Shown: positions 34,402 through 41,452 of the stretch, piece after piece | Layout: each line of letters begins with the position of its first letter | How positions within the stretch are numbered: position 1 is the stretch's first letter | Source: an uncultured Eubacteriales bacterium | Lineage (GTDB): Bacteria > Bacillota > Clostridia > Oscillospirales > Acutalibacteraceae | DNA length: 64,000 bases | Assembly (NCBI GenBank): GCA_934436505.1 | Contig: CAKSAP010000002.1 | Location: forward strand, 394,577 to 458,576 | Direction: 5' to 3' | The notes under the pieces: model-generated | What the model was told of the DNA's origin: nothing | Database searches by the model: none | Seen by the model: the letters and a program-made list of their open reading frames with translations, nothing else | Translations under genes and position numbers: made by a program

Positions 34402-35385
34402 ATGAAAAGAATCAACTGGAGAGAAGGAATGGGAAGCACCATTTTAGGAACAGTGATGATCCTAATGGGCTTTATATTTACGCTCTTTGTTTTTCAGCAT
34501 CTCATTGTTTATGATACAGCAGTAAAAGCGCAGGTTGTTTCTGATGCGGTAGCTGATGGAGCAGCCGTTGCGTGCGCTCAGCCGATGGATGTAGATGAAA
34601 ACAAAGCAAACTCTGTAATTAACGAACTTTTGGTTCGAAATCAGGCGGAGTCAGGTAGCACACGATATACGCTCCAGTCTTCGTATTTTACAAAGGATCT
34701 GACAAGACGAGGATTTAAAGATAATGTTCTAACAGTAGAGTTAAGCGCAGAAACTCCTCAAATTCAGATGCTTGATTCCATCGATACAGTTACTAAAAAT
34801 GTAACGACAAAGGTAAAGATTATGTCGTTGGTTCCGGAGCATGTGGATTTGGGATTTGCAGGAAAGGAGCTATCAAGAGCGCTGAGCGAAGTCCCCATGG
34901 GCAGTCCGCAGTATAACGCACTTGTATCCTCAATGGATTACATCGGATGGCGTTACAGCCAACCTCAAAGGTGGGTGCGCGGAGCAAGAGACTGTTCTTC
35001 GTTTGTATTGTCCTGTTATAGAGATTACACACCGATATTCAATAATAATCCTTATGGATACACACAAACCATTTGGAATGATGCAAAAGCAGCAGGAGTA
35101 TTATATGAAGTAAATGCTTCGGATTTGGATTCAGGAACCTTTAATTATAACAATCTGCAAGTAGGAGATATTCTCTTATGGCACGGAAGCTGGGCAGACG
35201 ATTTAGGTCGAACTCCAAAAGGCTTGGGGCATACGGGTATTTATCTTGGTGTATCGGCAGAGGATGGACAACCAAAAATTATTCATGCCTCTTCTTCCGC
35301 CGGCTGCGTAACGGTCAGCAATTTGATAGGAATGCATAGCGGAACAGGGCGTTTGCTTGGATATGTAAGAATTCCAAATGCATAA
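34402..35385 (+). CDS. TadE-like pseudopilin fused to NlpC/P60 peptidase
   Basis: This 327-residue protein has an N-terminal pilin-like helix (GMGSTILGTVMILMGFIF, about 9-26) and a TadE/G-like region to about 145. Its C-terminal NlpC/P60 peptidoglycan hydrolase domain (about 170-325) has Cys198 in ARDCSSF, His277 in GHTGIYLG and a polar residue near His295. NlpC/P60 enzymes cut wall stem peptides. Coupling one to a pseudopilin would place wall cutting at the pilus site, useful in a monoderm. ATG 34402 follows GGAGG; ATG 34384 is upstream but less likely. It is the last gene of the Tad operon. Confidence 0.88.
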   Translation: MKRINWREGMGSTILGTVMILMGFIFTLFVFQHLIVYDTAVKAQVVSDAVADGAAVACAQPMDVDENKANSVINELLVRNQAESGSTRYTLQSSYFTKDLTRRGFKDNVLTVELSAETPQIQMLDSIDTVTKNVTTKVKIMSLVPEHVDLGFAGKELSRALSEVPMGSPQYNALVSSMDYIGWRYSQPQRWVRGARDCSSFVLSCYRDYTPIFNNNPYGYTQTIWNDAKAAGVLYEVNASDLDSGTFNYNNLQVGDILLWHGSWADDLGRTPKGLGHTGIYLGVSAEDGQPKIIHASSSAGCVTVSNLIGMHSGTGRLLGYVRIPNA

Positions 35386-35390
35386 TATAT

Positions 35391-35425
35391 AAGAAAGACG
35401 CTTCGGCGTCTTTCTTGCTTTTTAT
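35391..35425 (+). terminator. Terminator of the Tad operon
   Basis: A perfect stem, AAGAAAGACGC with GCGTCTTTCTT, with a TTCG loop, followed by a T-rich run. Confidence 0.92.
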
Positions 35426-35442
35426 AAAGATACAGTGTTTTA

Positions 35443-35458
35443 CATACTATTGTTAGAA
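35443..35458 (+). promoter_or_regulatory. Shared promoter-like motif, copy 11
   Basis: CATACTATTGTTAGAA, with GATGAAAGGAG 26 bases on (35469) serving as ribosome site for the next gene. Confidence 0.75.
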
Positions 35459-35485
35459 ACTGTATCAAGATGAAAGGAGTAATAA

Positions 35486-35755
35486 ATGATGCAAAACTCA
35501 ATTGTTATCGCAACACCAAAAACGACCTGTATAAAAATTCTCAAACACATAAGCGCATTACATCAATTGAATACCGTTTCTGATCATGAATATTTGCATT
35601 TGGTTTCACTTTCACAAGAAATGATGAAAACTAAAAACGCGTCAGCAATGATGGATTACGTCCTTTCCTTGTACGAAAACAACCAAAGTGCATATCAACT
35701 TGGAAAAATTATAGATGAAATATTAAACACACAGGAGGAAACACAAAATGACTAA
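35486..35755 (+). CDS. Hypothetical small protein
   Basis: An 89-residue helical protein of unknown function with no membrane segment and no recognised motif. ATG ATG at 35486-35491 follows GATGAAAGGAG at good spacing. Its end overlaps the next gene by eight bases, so the two are coupled. Confidence 0.65.
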   Translation: MMQNSIVIATPKTTCIKILKHISALHQLNTVSDHEYLHLVSLSQEMMKTKNASAMMDYVLSLYENNQSAYQLGKIIDEILNTQEETQND

Positions 35756-36950
35756 TCAATTACATGACACCTATAGCCTTAAAGGAACAAGCATGGAAAA
35801 ATTCTTTGAGGAAATTGAACGAATGGATAATATCACGCACTACGAAACAATTCCGTCAGGTGTTATCAATCTACTTTCTGTGGATTCGGAAAACACAACA
35901 TCTGAACGAGCGATGGTATATCAGTATTCAGCTAACGAGCCCCGAAAAGTCAGAAATGTAGATATCGAAAAGCTCAATAAGCAAGGCGCAGACAAAGACT
36001 TAATTAACGAGACGATTAACGACTCGAAATTACTGCTTCTTATAGGCAAAAGACTCTTCTTCACTTCTGAAAGTATGTTGAAAACGCTTTCTTCCAGAGT
36101 CAATATTGCAGGAGAACGTTTTTATACGCCAACACATGCACGAAACGCATATATCGCCGAGACAATGAGGGATAAGCCTTTCAATACTAAATTGATGTAT
36201 CGTATAGACGATAACGGTGTAAAGAAGGTATTCGCTCTTTTTTCGCAGCGATATGCCGTTGTTCCCCAGGTTATTCTCAAATCTATTATTGAGAATTTCA
36301 CAAACGATGAATCGGGCGACGAAAGCCTCGGTAAATGCAGTTGTATAAACTGGGAGGTTACTAACTTCAAATCCGGCATATATGTAGAATTCCCCGAAAA
36401 AGCAAAGGATATGGCGAAGCTTTACGGTTTGCCTGATGAAATCATTCCGGGGTTGTATCTCGCAACCTCTGATGTCGGTGAATGTTCAGTAACAGCACAG
36501 GAAACGTGGCGAATTAAAAATTCGCTTTCGCTCGGAAAGACATACAAGCGAGTGCATAAAGGCAGTATAGATTCTCTCTCTGTTTTATCGGAAATCAAAA
36601 GGAATATTTTCGAAACGTACACAGAGGTTCCTGAACGCCTTTGTGAACTGTTAACAAAGGAAGTATCTGATCCGAAAAAGGCGTTTAAGATGTTTTTTGA
36701 ACAGCACAACATGAGTGAAAAAGTAGGAAAGGATATTTCGGAAAAATTGTTGTCTGAATTGAGTGCGGAAATAAATCCGTCTCTTTCATATACAGCGTAT
36801 GACATCGCAACGACGATTATGGAATTGCCGGCAAGATGCAGCGGCTTGTGTGAGACAACCATGCAGAAGTTACAAAATATAGCTTCTCAGGCGCCTTTCG
36901 CAGATTATTCTTGCATAAGCGCCGCAGATAAAGTGTATTTAACTGCATAA
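35748..36950 (+). CDS. DUF932-like plasmid/phage protein
   Basis: This 400-residue soluble protein is similar in general layout to DUF932 proteins, which are common on plasmids and phages and of unknown function. The visible basis is a central region with FALFSQRYAVVPQ and the nearby INWEVTNFKSGIYVEF (about 165-215). It lacks signal or membrane segments. It overlaps the preceding small gene and is followed 41 bases later by an OB-fold protein gene. A link to DNA maintenance is plausible but not shown. Confidence 0.6.
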   Translation: MTNQLHDTYSLKGTSMEKFFEEIERMDNITHYETIPSGVINLLSVDSENTTSERAMVYQYSANEPRKVRNVDIEKLNKQGADKDLINETINDSKLLLLIGKRLFFTSESMLKTLSSRVNIAGERFYTPTHARNAYIAETMRDKPFNTKLMYRIDDNGVKKVFALFSQRYAVVPQVILKSIIENFTNDESGDESLGKCSCINWEVTNFKSGIYVEFPEKAKDMAKLYGLPDEIIPGLYLATSDVGECSVTAQETWRIKNSLSLGKTYKRVHKGSIDSLSVLSEIKRNIFETYTEVPERLCELLTKEVSDPKKAFKMFFEQHNMSEKVGKDISEKLLSELSAEINPSLSYTAYDIATTIMELPARCSGLCETTMQKLQNIASQAPFADYSCISAADKVYLTA

Positions 36951-36991
36951 TATGCGGTTCGATAAAAATCAAAAATACAAGGAGTAAAAAA

Positions 36992-37486
36992 ATGAAAGCA
37001 ATTTATTCAGATGGTAAACTTTTTCTTTACGCAGGCGTAGTCGATAAGGATGTAAAATACTTTTCTAAAGAAGGTGCAAACTGTGCCTGTGTTACATTAA
37101 GAGACAGAAACGACGATATCATTGATATCTATTTCAAGGACAAAGATAACAAAAAGATGGCAGAGCGCATCAAAAAAGCAAACGTTGTAAAAGGCGCATA
37201 TATAAGCGTGTTTGCCGTTGGCGAAAAAGATGCAAAAACAGCCACCGGTCTTGATTTTAAGTATTCGGGCATTTGGACGTTTAAGGGGAAAGAAGGAAAG
37301 AAAGATACAACTGTCATTCACGGCACGGTATGCAACTTGAAAGAACCCGGTGACGGGATTTTTGCAGTAAGCGTTCCGGTAAACACCTATTCGAACGGAA
37401 ATTCGGAAACGGTTTGGTATCAAATCACCTTCTACAACTCGGATAACGGAGAATACCATAACGCCGATACAGCGAAAAACTCTTAA
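36992..37486 (+). CDS. OB-fold ssDNA-binding-like protein, truncated by frameshift
   Basis: This 164-residue product (as read) begins with an OB-fold-like block (about 1-85) and a second OB-like block from about 100 (DTTVIHGTVCNLKEPGDGIF and VWYQITFYNSD). The frame stops at TAA 37484, but the next 118 bases continue the protein in the -1 frame. One missing G near 37473 (GCGGAAAAA would restore it) explains the break. The full product would be about 203 residues. ACAAGGAG lies upstream of ATG 36992. Confidence 0.7.
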   Translation: MKAIYSDGKLFLYAGVVDKDVKYFSKEGANCACVTLRDRNDDIIDIYFKDKDNKKMAERIKKANVVKGAYISVFAVGEKDAKTATGLDFKYSGIWTFKGKEGKKDTTVIHGTVCNLKEPGDGIFAVSVPVNTYSNGNSETVWYQITFYNSDNGEYHNADTAKNS

Positions 37487-37602
37487 AAGATAAAACGAAA
37501 TGCTGTATTCGCGGTGGAGAAATCAGGGACAAGGTTGTAGGAAACAAGACATATCACGATATTACCGGATTTGGTATTGATATGCCGCCTTATAGCGATT
37601 AA
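37474..37602 (+). pseudogene. Displaced 3' part of the OB-fold gene
   Basis: In the frame one base off the gene above, 37474-37602 reads EKLLKDKTKCCIRGGEIRDK and then VVGNKTYHDITGFGIDMPPY to a stop at 37600. It looks fully coding and joins smoothly to the upstream product after a single-base insertion. It could be a recent mutation, a sequencing error or, less likely, programmed slippage at GAAAAAC. Confidence 0.7.
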
Positions 37603-37627
37603 GACATTGAGTGATTAGCATCAAAAG

Positions 37628-37656
37628 ACAGCTCGGAGAAATCCGGGCTGTTTTTG
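37628..37656 (+). terminator. Intrinsic terminator
   Basis: ACAGC and CGGA pair with TCCG and GCTGT around GAAA, followed by five T. Confidence 0.88.
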
Positions 37657-37673
37657 TATGTAAGGAAAACTCT

Positions 37674-37689
37674 CATACTATTTATAGAC
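37674..37689 (+). promoter_or_regulatory. Shared promoter-like motif, copy 12
   Basis: CATACTATTTATAGAC. The leader block GACGACCGGAG follows at 37700. Confidence 0.73.
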
Positions 37690-37699
37690 ATAAACAAAA

Positions 37700-37727
37700 G
37701 ACGACCGGAGTTCTTATTATGTCGTAA
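37700..37727 (+). promoter_or_regulatory. Conserved leader block with two-codon mini-ORF
   Basis: GACGACCGGAG (37700-37710) is followed after 8 bases by ATG TCG TAA (37719-37727). The true gene starts at 37755 with its own AAGGGGA. This resembles the leader after copy 1. Confidence 0.4.
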
Positions 37728-37754
37728 TTAAATATTTTGTAAGGGGAAATTGAC

Positions 37755-38546
37755 ATGTCAAAAATCAAAAGTTTGTATTTAAAAACCGAAGTTGAAGTTG
37801 CATACAACGAAACAGAAGTAAACGGAGCACCTACCACGATTATCACTCACGATTCACTGGAGGACGTTATCCTAAATCAAGTCCCACAGGAATTGGGCGT
37901 TAAGTACGATAAGACGGTAGAGTATGTGGCGCCCGGACATTCCGTTGTCAAATGTACTATTTCCGATAAAAACGGAAGACGAGTACAGTGTCTTGGCGAG
38001 AGCGTGGAAGCTACATTGTATACGGAAATATCAAAAGGTATTCCCACGCTAATGGCAGAAATTCGTGCCTTTGACCGTGCGGCTATTCGTTATCTTGCGT
38101 TACCCGGAAAAGTATATTCTAACGAGGAAGGCGTGCAGCCGGATCACATTGCTTCTGATAGGGCAGATAACAAAAGCGGCAATACCGTAATTGATCCTTC
38201 TGATTATATGGAAGATATGGAAAGCGGTGTTGAGGATGAAATGGTTGACGAATCCGGAACGATTGTAAGCACTGTCGTTCCTACTGAGGAATCAACATCT
38301 GCTCCTTCCGAAAAAGCAAAAGCGGAAACTACGCCTGAAAAGAAGGATAGAACAAAAGATGCTGGCGCTATAATCGTTAATTTCGGTAAATTTAAAAATG
38401 CACCCAAAACGGTTGCTGAAATTTGCGAAGACGAAGGCGAAAAGCAGTGGGTAGAGTTTGTATTGAACAAAATCAATACAGATGACGCCGAGAAAAAGAA
38501 GCAGCTTACCGCTATGCGTTATTACTTAGAACACAAGGGGGCGTAA
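37755..38546 (+). CDS. Hypothetical DNA-metabolism-associated protein with FGKF motif
   Basis: This 263-residue protein has an N-terminal mixed alpha/beta domain (about 1-120), an acidic linker (about 130-205), and a C-terminal 60-residue module beginning VNFGKFKNAPKTVAEICEDE. That module resembles the small FGKxKG modules found at the ends of some exonuclease-X-like and plasmid proteins. A similar motif (FGKFKGKTAAEVL) occurs in the protein encoded at 48534. The exonuclease gene starts five bases after its stop, so a shared DNA-processing role is likely (inference). Confidence 0.6.
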   Translation: MSKIKSLYLKTEVEVAYNETEVNGAPTTIITHDSLEDVILNQVPQELGVKYDKTVEYVAPGHSVVKCTISDKNGRRVQCLGESVEATLYTEISKGIPTLMAEIRAFDRAAIRYLALPGKVYSNEEGVQPDHIASDRADNKSGNTVIDPSDYMEDMESGVEDEMVDESGTIVSTVVPTEESTSAPSEKAKAETTPEKKDRTKDAGAIIVNFGKFKNAPKTVAEICEDEGEKQWVEFVLNKINTDDAEKKKQLTAMRYYLEHKGA

Positions 38547-38550
38547 AGAT

Positions 38551-39399
38551 ATGACGCAAACTTGGAGAAGTAATACAACGAGGGACTTAACGCTTTCTAC
38601 GGTATTTGAGTTTTCGGAGTTCATATTTTTAGATACTGAAACAACGGGACTCAATCCTAAAAACGACTACATTATTGAGCTTGCTGCAATTAAATACAGA
38701 ATGGACGGCGTTTATCTTGTTGAAGCCGACAGACTGCATTTGTATTTGAAACCGCCTTTTATGGTTAACGAAAAAATCACCGAGCTTACAGGTATTACAA
38801 ATGAATTTTTAAGCGACAAACCCACTTGGGAGGATGCATTCCCGCAAATATATGAATTCTTTGGAGAGACGCCTGTAATCGCAGCGTATAACACACCATT
38901 TGATAAGGGATTCATGGCGGCGTCTTACGAACGCAGCGGCGCTCGTTTTGAGCCTGTGTGCGAATTAGACGTTCTTGAAATGGCAAGAGATTGTGTTCGA
39001 AAGGAAGAAACAAAGAATTACAAGTTAGGTACAATCGCTACTTTATTCGGATTTGACGCACAGTTCCATTCTGCTATTGAGGATATCAGAGTTACGAAGC
39101 AGCTCTTTGATGTATTTTTAAAGCAGTATATGGATCAGGCGCCGGATACGGCCAAAACAAAGATTCAACCGAGAATATCCACGGTATCGTTTTGGGAAGG
39201 ATATAAAGGATTTAACCGTATTTATGTCCAAACAGATTCCGGTAATTTCTACTACGATATCAGGACGAAAGTTTGGGGAACCAAAGATTCCGATTTTGAT
39301 GAAATCGATATGGAATTTGTAGAAAAGGCAGCTTGGAATATGACGGGCGCTTCCAATCAAAAAGAGTTTGAAAAATTCAAAGGAAAAGTTACGGCGTAA
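38551..39399 (+). CDS. DnaQ-like 3'-5' exonuclease (DEDDh)
   Basis: This 282-residue protein has an exonuclease domain at about 20-190 with all DEDDh residues: Asp28 and Glu30 in FLDTETTGL, Asp118 in NTPFDKGFM, and His173 and Asp178 in FHSAIEDIR. The family includes the proofreading epsilon subunit of DNA polymerase III. A C-terminal extension (about 195-282) is unassigned. It is co-transcribed with the gene at 37755. It may proofread for the element DnaE or process DNA ends. Confidence 0.92.
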   Translation: MTQTWRSNTTRDLTLSTVFEFSEFIFLDTETTGLNPKNDYIIELAAIKYRMDGVYLVEADRLHLYLKPPFMVNEKITELTGITNEFLSDKPTWEDAFPQIYEFFGETPVIAAYNTPFDKGFMAASYERSGARFEPVCELDVLEMARDCVRKEETKNYKLGTIATLFGFDAQFHSAIEDIRVTKQLFDVFLKQYMDQAPDTAKTKIQPRISTVSFWEGYKGFNRIYVQTDSGNFYYDIRTKVWGTKDSDFDEIDMEFVEKAAWNMTGASNQKEFEKFKGKVTA

Positions 39400-39405
39400 A
39401 CATAA

Positions 39406-39442
39406 AAACCCTCTTTGCGCCTGCAAAGGGGGCTTTTCCTTT
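39406..39442 (+). terminator. Probable intrinsic terminator
   Basis: CCC-CTTTGC pairs with GCAAAG-GGG around GCCT, followed by a TTTTCCTTTT tract. The next gene begins 22 bases later without a promoter motif, so read-through is likely. Confidence 0.7.
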
Positions 39443-39463
39443 TAAGAAAAGAAGGAGAAATAA

Positions 39464-39943
39464 GTGACATTAATGGACTTTTATATAATTACAATAGTGA
39501 GCATTGGGCTGATGCTTTGCACTTACACCGATATAAAGAAACAAAAGATTATATTAGCTGTACCGATTTGCATGGTGCTTTTAACCGCAGGATATTGGTT
39601 GATTACAAAACAGAACGAAGTATGGCTGTTTGCGGTTGTCGGCGCTGTGACAGCAGGTATAACATATTTTATTCCGGCGCTATTAGGTAAGGGCGGCGGA
39701 GGCGATGTGATAATGATGGCGGCAATCGGTTTTTGTATAGGCATTTACCAAATTGTTTATCTGATTATTTTTACATCCGTGTTTTATCTCTGTTTTCTTT
39801 TAATCCGTTTATCAAAAGAAATCGTAGAGAACAACGACGGTGCGGCAAAAGATATTTTGAAGAAGCGATACCCGTATATCCCTTTTGTGTTTGCAGGATG
39901 GATATTGCTTCTCGGATATATGTATCTAATAAAAGGAGTGTAA
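39464..39943 (+). CDS. Second prepilin peptidase-like membrane protease
   Basis: This 159-residue protein has about five membrane helices and the A24 aspartic peptidase pattern: Asp23 in CTYTDIKKQK and Asp81 in KGGGGDVIM (GGGD in place of GxGD). It is diverged from the CpaA enzyme of the Tad operon. GTG 39464 is seven bases after GGAG. It lies 4-6 kb from the Tad operon. It may process other pilin-like proteins, such as the two TadE-like pseudopilins, or be a backup; this is inference. Confidence 0.78.
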   Translation: MTLMDFYIITIVSIGLMLCTYTDIKKQKIILAVPICMVLLTAGYWLITKQNEVWLFAVVGAVTAGITYFIPALLGKGGGGDVIMMAAIGFCIGIYQIVYLIIFTSVFYLCFLLIRLSKEIVENNDGAAKDILKKRYPYIPFVFAGWILLLGYMYLIKGV

Positions 39944-39946
39944 ATT

Positions 39947-40309
39947 ATGGCAGTATTAAAAGGTTCTTGGAAGTATGTAAAAGTTGTATGCGGTAATCAC
40001 GGAGATTGCCACGATATAGATATGGAAATACAGCAAGGTCCGCATTCTTTGTTTTATGCTTGTCCGAAATACTATCCTGAAAATCGCAGTGGCGGAGAGC
40101 CGCCTTGTATGAATCGAATTAATCTGATTGAGTATGAAAAAATGCTCTCAGACATTGCTGAGGTAATGATTCAGGCGGAAATGAAGGGAGAAGTTGCAAA
40201 CTTGACAAATTATAAATGGGAGAAAAAAGGAATCGAGTATCAAATACTCTCTCACAATGATGAAAAATTAGTGGTAAAAGCATTAAACAAAAAGGCTTTG
40301 ATGCAATAA
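39947..40309 (+). CDS. Small Cys-containing hypothetical protein
   Basis: This 120-residue protein has four Cys spread over residues 15-55 (CGNHGDCHD, then YACPKYY, then PPCMNR) in a possible zinc-binding fold, then a helical half. No family recognised. It starts three bases after the peptidase stop, with AAAAGGAGT upstream. It ends before a hairpin shared with the convergent minus-strand gene. Confidence 0.62.
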   Translation: MAVLKGSWKYVKVVCGNHGDCHDIDMEIQQGPHSLFYACPKYYPENRSGGEPPCMNRINLIEYEKMLSDIAEVMIQAEMKGEVANLTNYKWEKKGIEYQILSHNDEKLVVKALNKKALMQ

Positions 40310-40351
40310 GAAAAACCGGCTGACCTGTAAAAAGGAAAGCCGGTTATTTTT
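40310..40351. terminator. Bidirectional terminator between convergent genes
   Basis: AACCGGCT pairs with AGCCGGTT around about 16 bases, with A run on the left and T run on the right. It can serve the plus gene ending at 40309 and the minus gene ending at 40363. Confidence 0.85.
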
Positions 40352-40362
40352 ATGTGTAAGGA

Positions 40363-41352
40363 TTAAAAAACTCGAAACAAGGCAATTGCGTTATTGTATA
40401 ACGCTTCCGTTTGATCATAGACAGATACAGGGCATTCAAAGGTGATACTGTATTCATAGGAACCGTTAGCGATCAAATACTGCATTAACATATATTGCTG
40501 ATTATTTGACGTATATACCGCCGTTCCGCGGATGATATTTTTGTCTGCGCTGTAAGAACGGAGAGCGAAATTATTCCGTCCCTGAGAAGCAATAGAAACA
40601 TAATCGAGCTGCGATACATTCTCGTATGTAATACTGCTTTGCGTAACCGTTAAAACCATAACAGCTCCGGTTTTGTTATCTTGAGCATAGTAGGCTCCGT
40701 TATTCGTTCCTGTTGTCCAGCCAATCGGGATACCGAATTCAAAATTTCCGTATTCACTATATTGTAACATAAATTCTTCGGGAATAGGATTTTTCGGCTC
40801 CCATTGAATCGAATCAATAGATTGTTCAATAGCAGTTTTAATTTTATTGTAATATTCGCTATCTGCAGAATAAATGATACGAACGATATTATTTCGGTCA
40901 AACTCTGTGATTTCAATGTAATTGGTAGATCTTCCATTGAGGGTTTTTGAATAAGTTAACGCAAAAGAAGAATTACTCATCCAATTAAAGGATTTAAAAT
41001 CATAGCCTTTCGCTGTAATTTGAGAAGCGAGCAACTCTGCCGTTGCAGCCGTAATATCGGGATGATAATCGTCTTCCTGTATCTCGACAGAAGATGCAGA
41101 CTCACGATGTATAAACAGTGCATTTCCGTTTTTATTTACCTGTTGCCATTCCTCCGGAATCGAGAGAGTAAGTCCGGTTTTTGGTGCGATATAAGTTTTA
41201 ACAGACACAGCACATTCAGACGTGCTCTCTGTTCCGGCTGTTTCGGTTTCAACATAGCCGGGCAAAGGCTTGTTTTGTCCAAAGATAGTAATGAGTGTAA
41301 CAATCATAACGATGATAACGATAACACCCGCCCAAGGTTTATTTATATGCAT
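40363..41352 (-). CDS. Membrane-anchored exported protein, duplicated domain
   Basis: This 329-residue protein has an N-terminal signal anchor (about 6-26), a Thr/Ser linker, then two similar halves (about 50-175 and 195-325). Each starts with a phrase like GLTLSIPEEWQ or FEFGIPIGWTTG, as in PsbP-like or similar lipid/protein-binding folds. The minus-strand ATG 41352 is seven bases after AGGAG; ATG 41358 is too close to it. It is one of only two minus-strand genes, and its own promoter motif (41374-41389) faces away from copy 14. Function unknown; probably surface-exposed. Confidence 0.72.
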   Translation of the reverse strand: MHINKPWAGVIVIIVMIVTLITIFGQNKPLPGYVETETAGTESTSECAVSVKTYIAPKTGLTLSIPEEWQQVNKNGNALFIHRESASSVEIQEDDYHPDITAATAELLASQITAKGYDFKSFNWMSNSSFALTYSKTLNGRSTNYIEITEFDRNNIVRIIYSADSEYYNKIKTAIEQSIDSIQWEPKNPIPEEFMLQYSEYGNFEFGIPIGWTTGTNNGAYYAQDNKTGAVMVLTVTQSSITYENVSQLDYVSIASQGRNNFALRSYSADKNIIRGTAVYTSNNQQYMLMQYLIANGSYEYSITFECPVSVYDQTEALYNNAIALFRVF

Positions 41353-41373
41353 AAACATTCTCCTGTCATATAT

Positions 41374-41389
41374 TTCTGTAAATAGTATG
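41374..41389 (-). promoter_or_regulatory. Shared promoter-like motif, copy 13 (minus strand)
   Basis: Minus strand reads CATACTATTTACAGAA, upstream of the gene at 40363-41352. Its divergent partner lies 28 bases away on the plus strand. Confidence 0.75.
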
Positions 41390-41417
41390 GTATTTTTTGT
41401 TTTCTTCGATGAGCTGT

Positions 41418-41433
41418 CATACTATTTTTAGAT
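41418..41433 (+). promoter_or_regulatory. Shared promoter-like motif, copy 14
   Basis: CATACTATTTTTAGAT, followed by AGAAAGGAG and the acidic protein gene. Confidence 0.75.
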
Positions 41434-41452
41434 TAGAAAGGAGTTTAATACT

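Noticed and set aside
39415..39690. Alternative plus-strand frame overlapping the second prepilin peptidase
   Set aside because: The peptidase frame shows the catalytic aspartates and membrane helices; the other frame begins inside a terminator hairpin.
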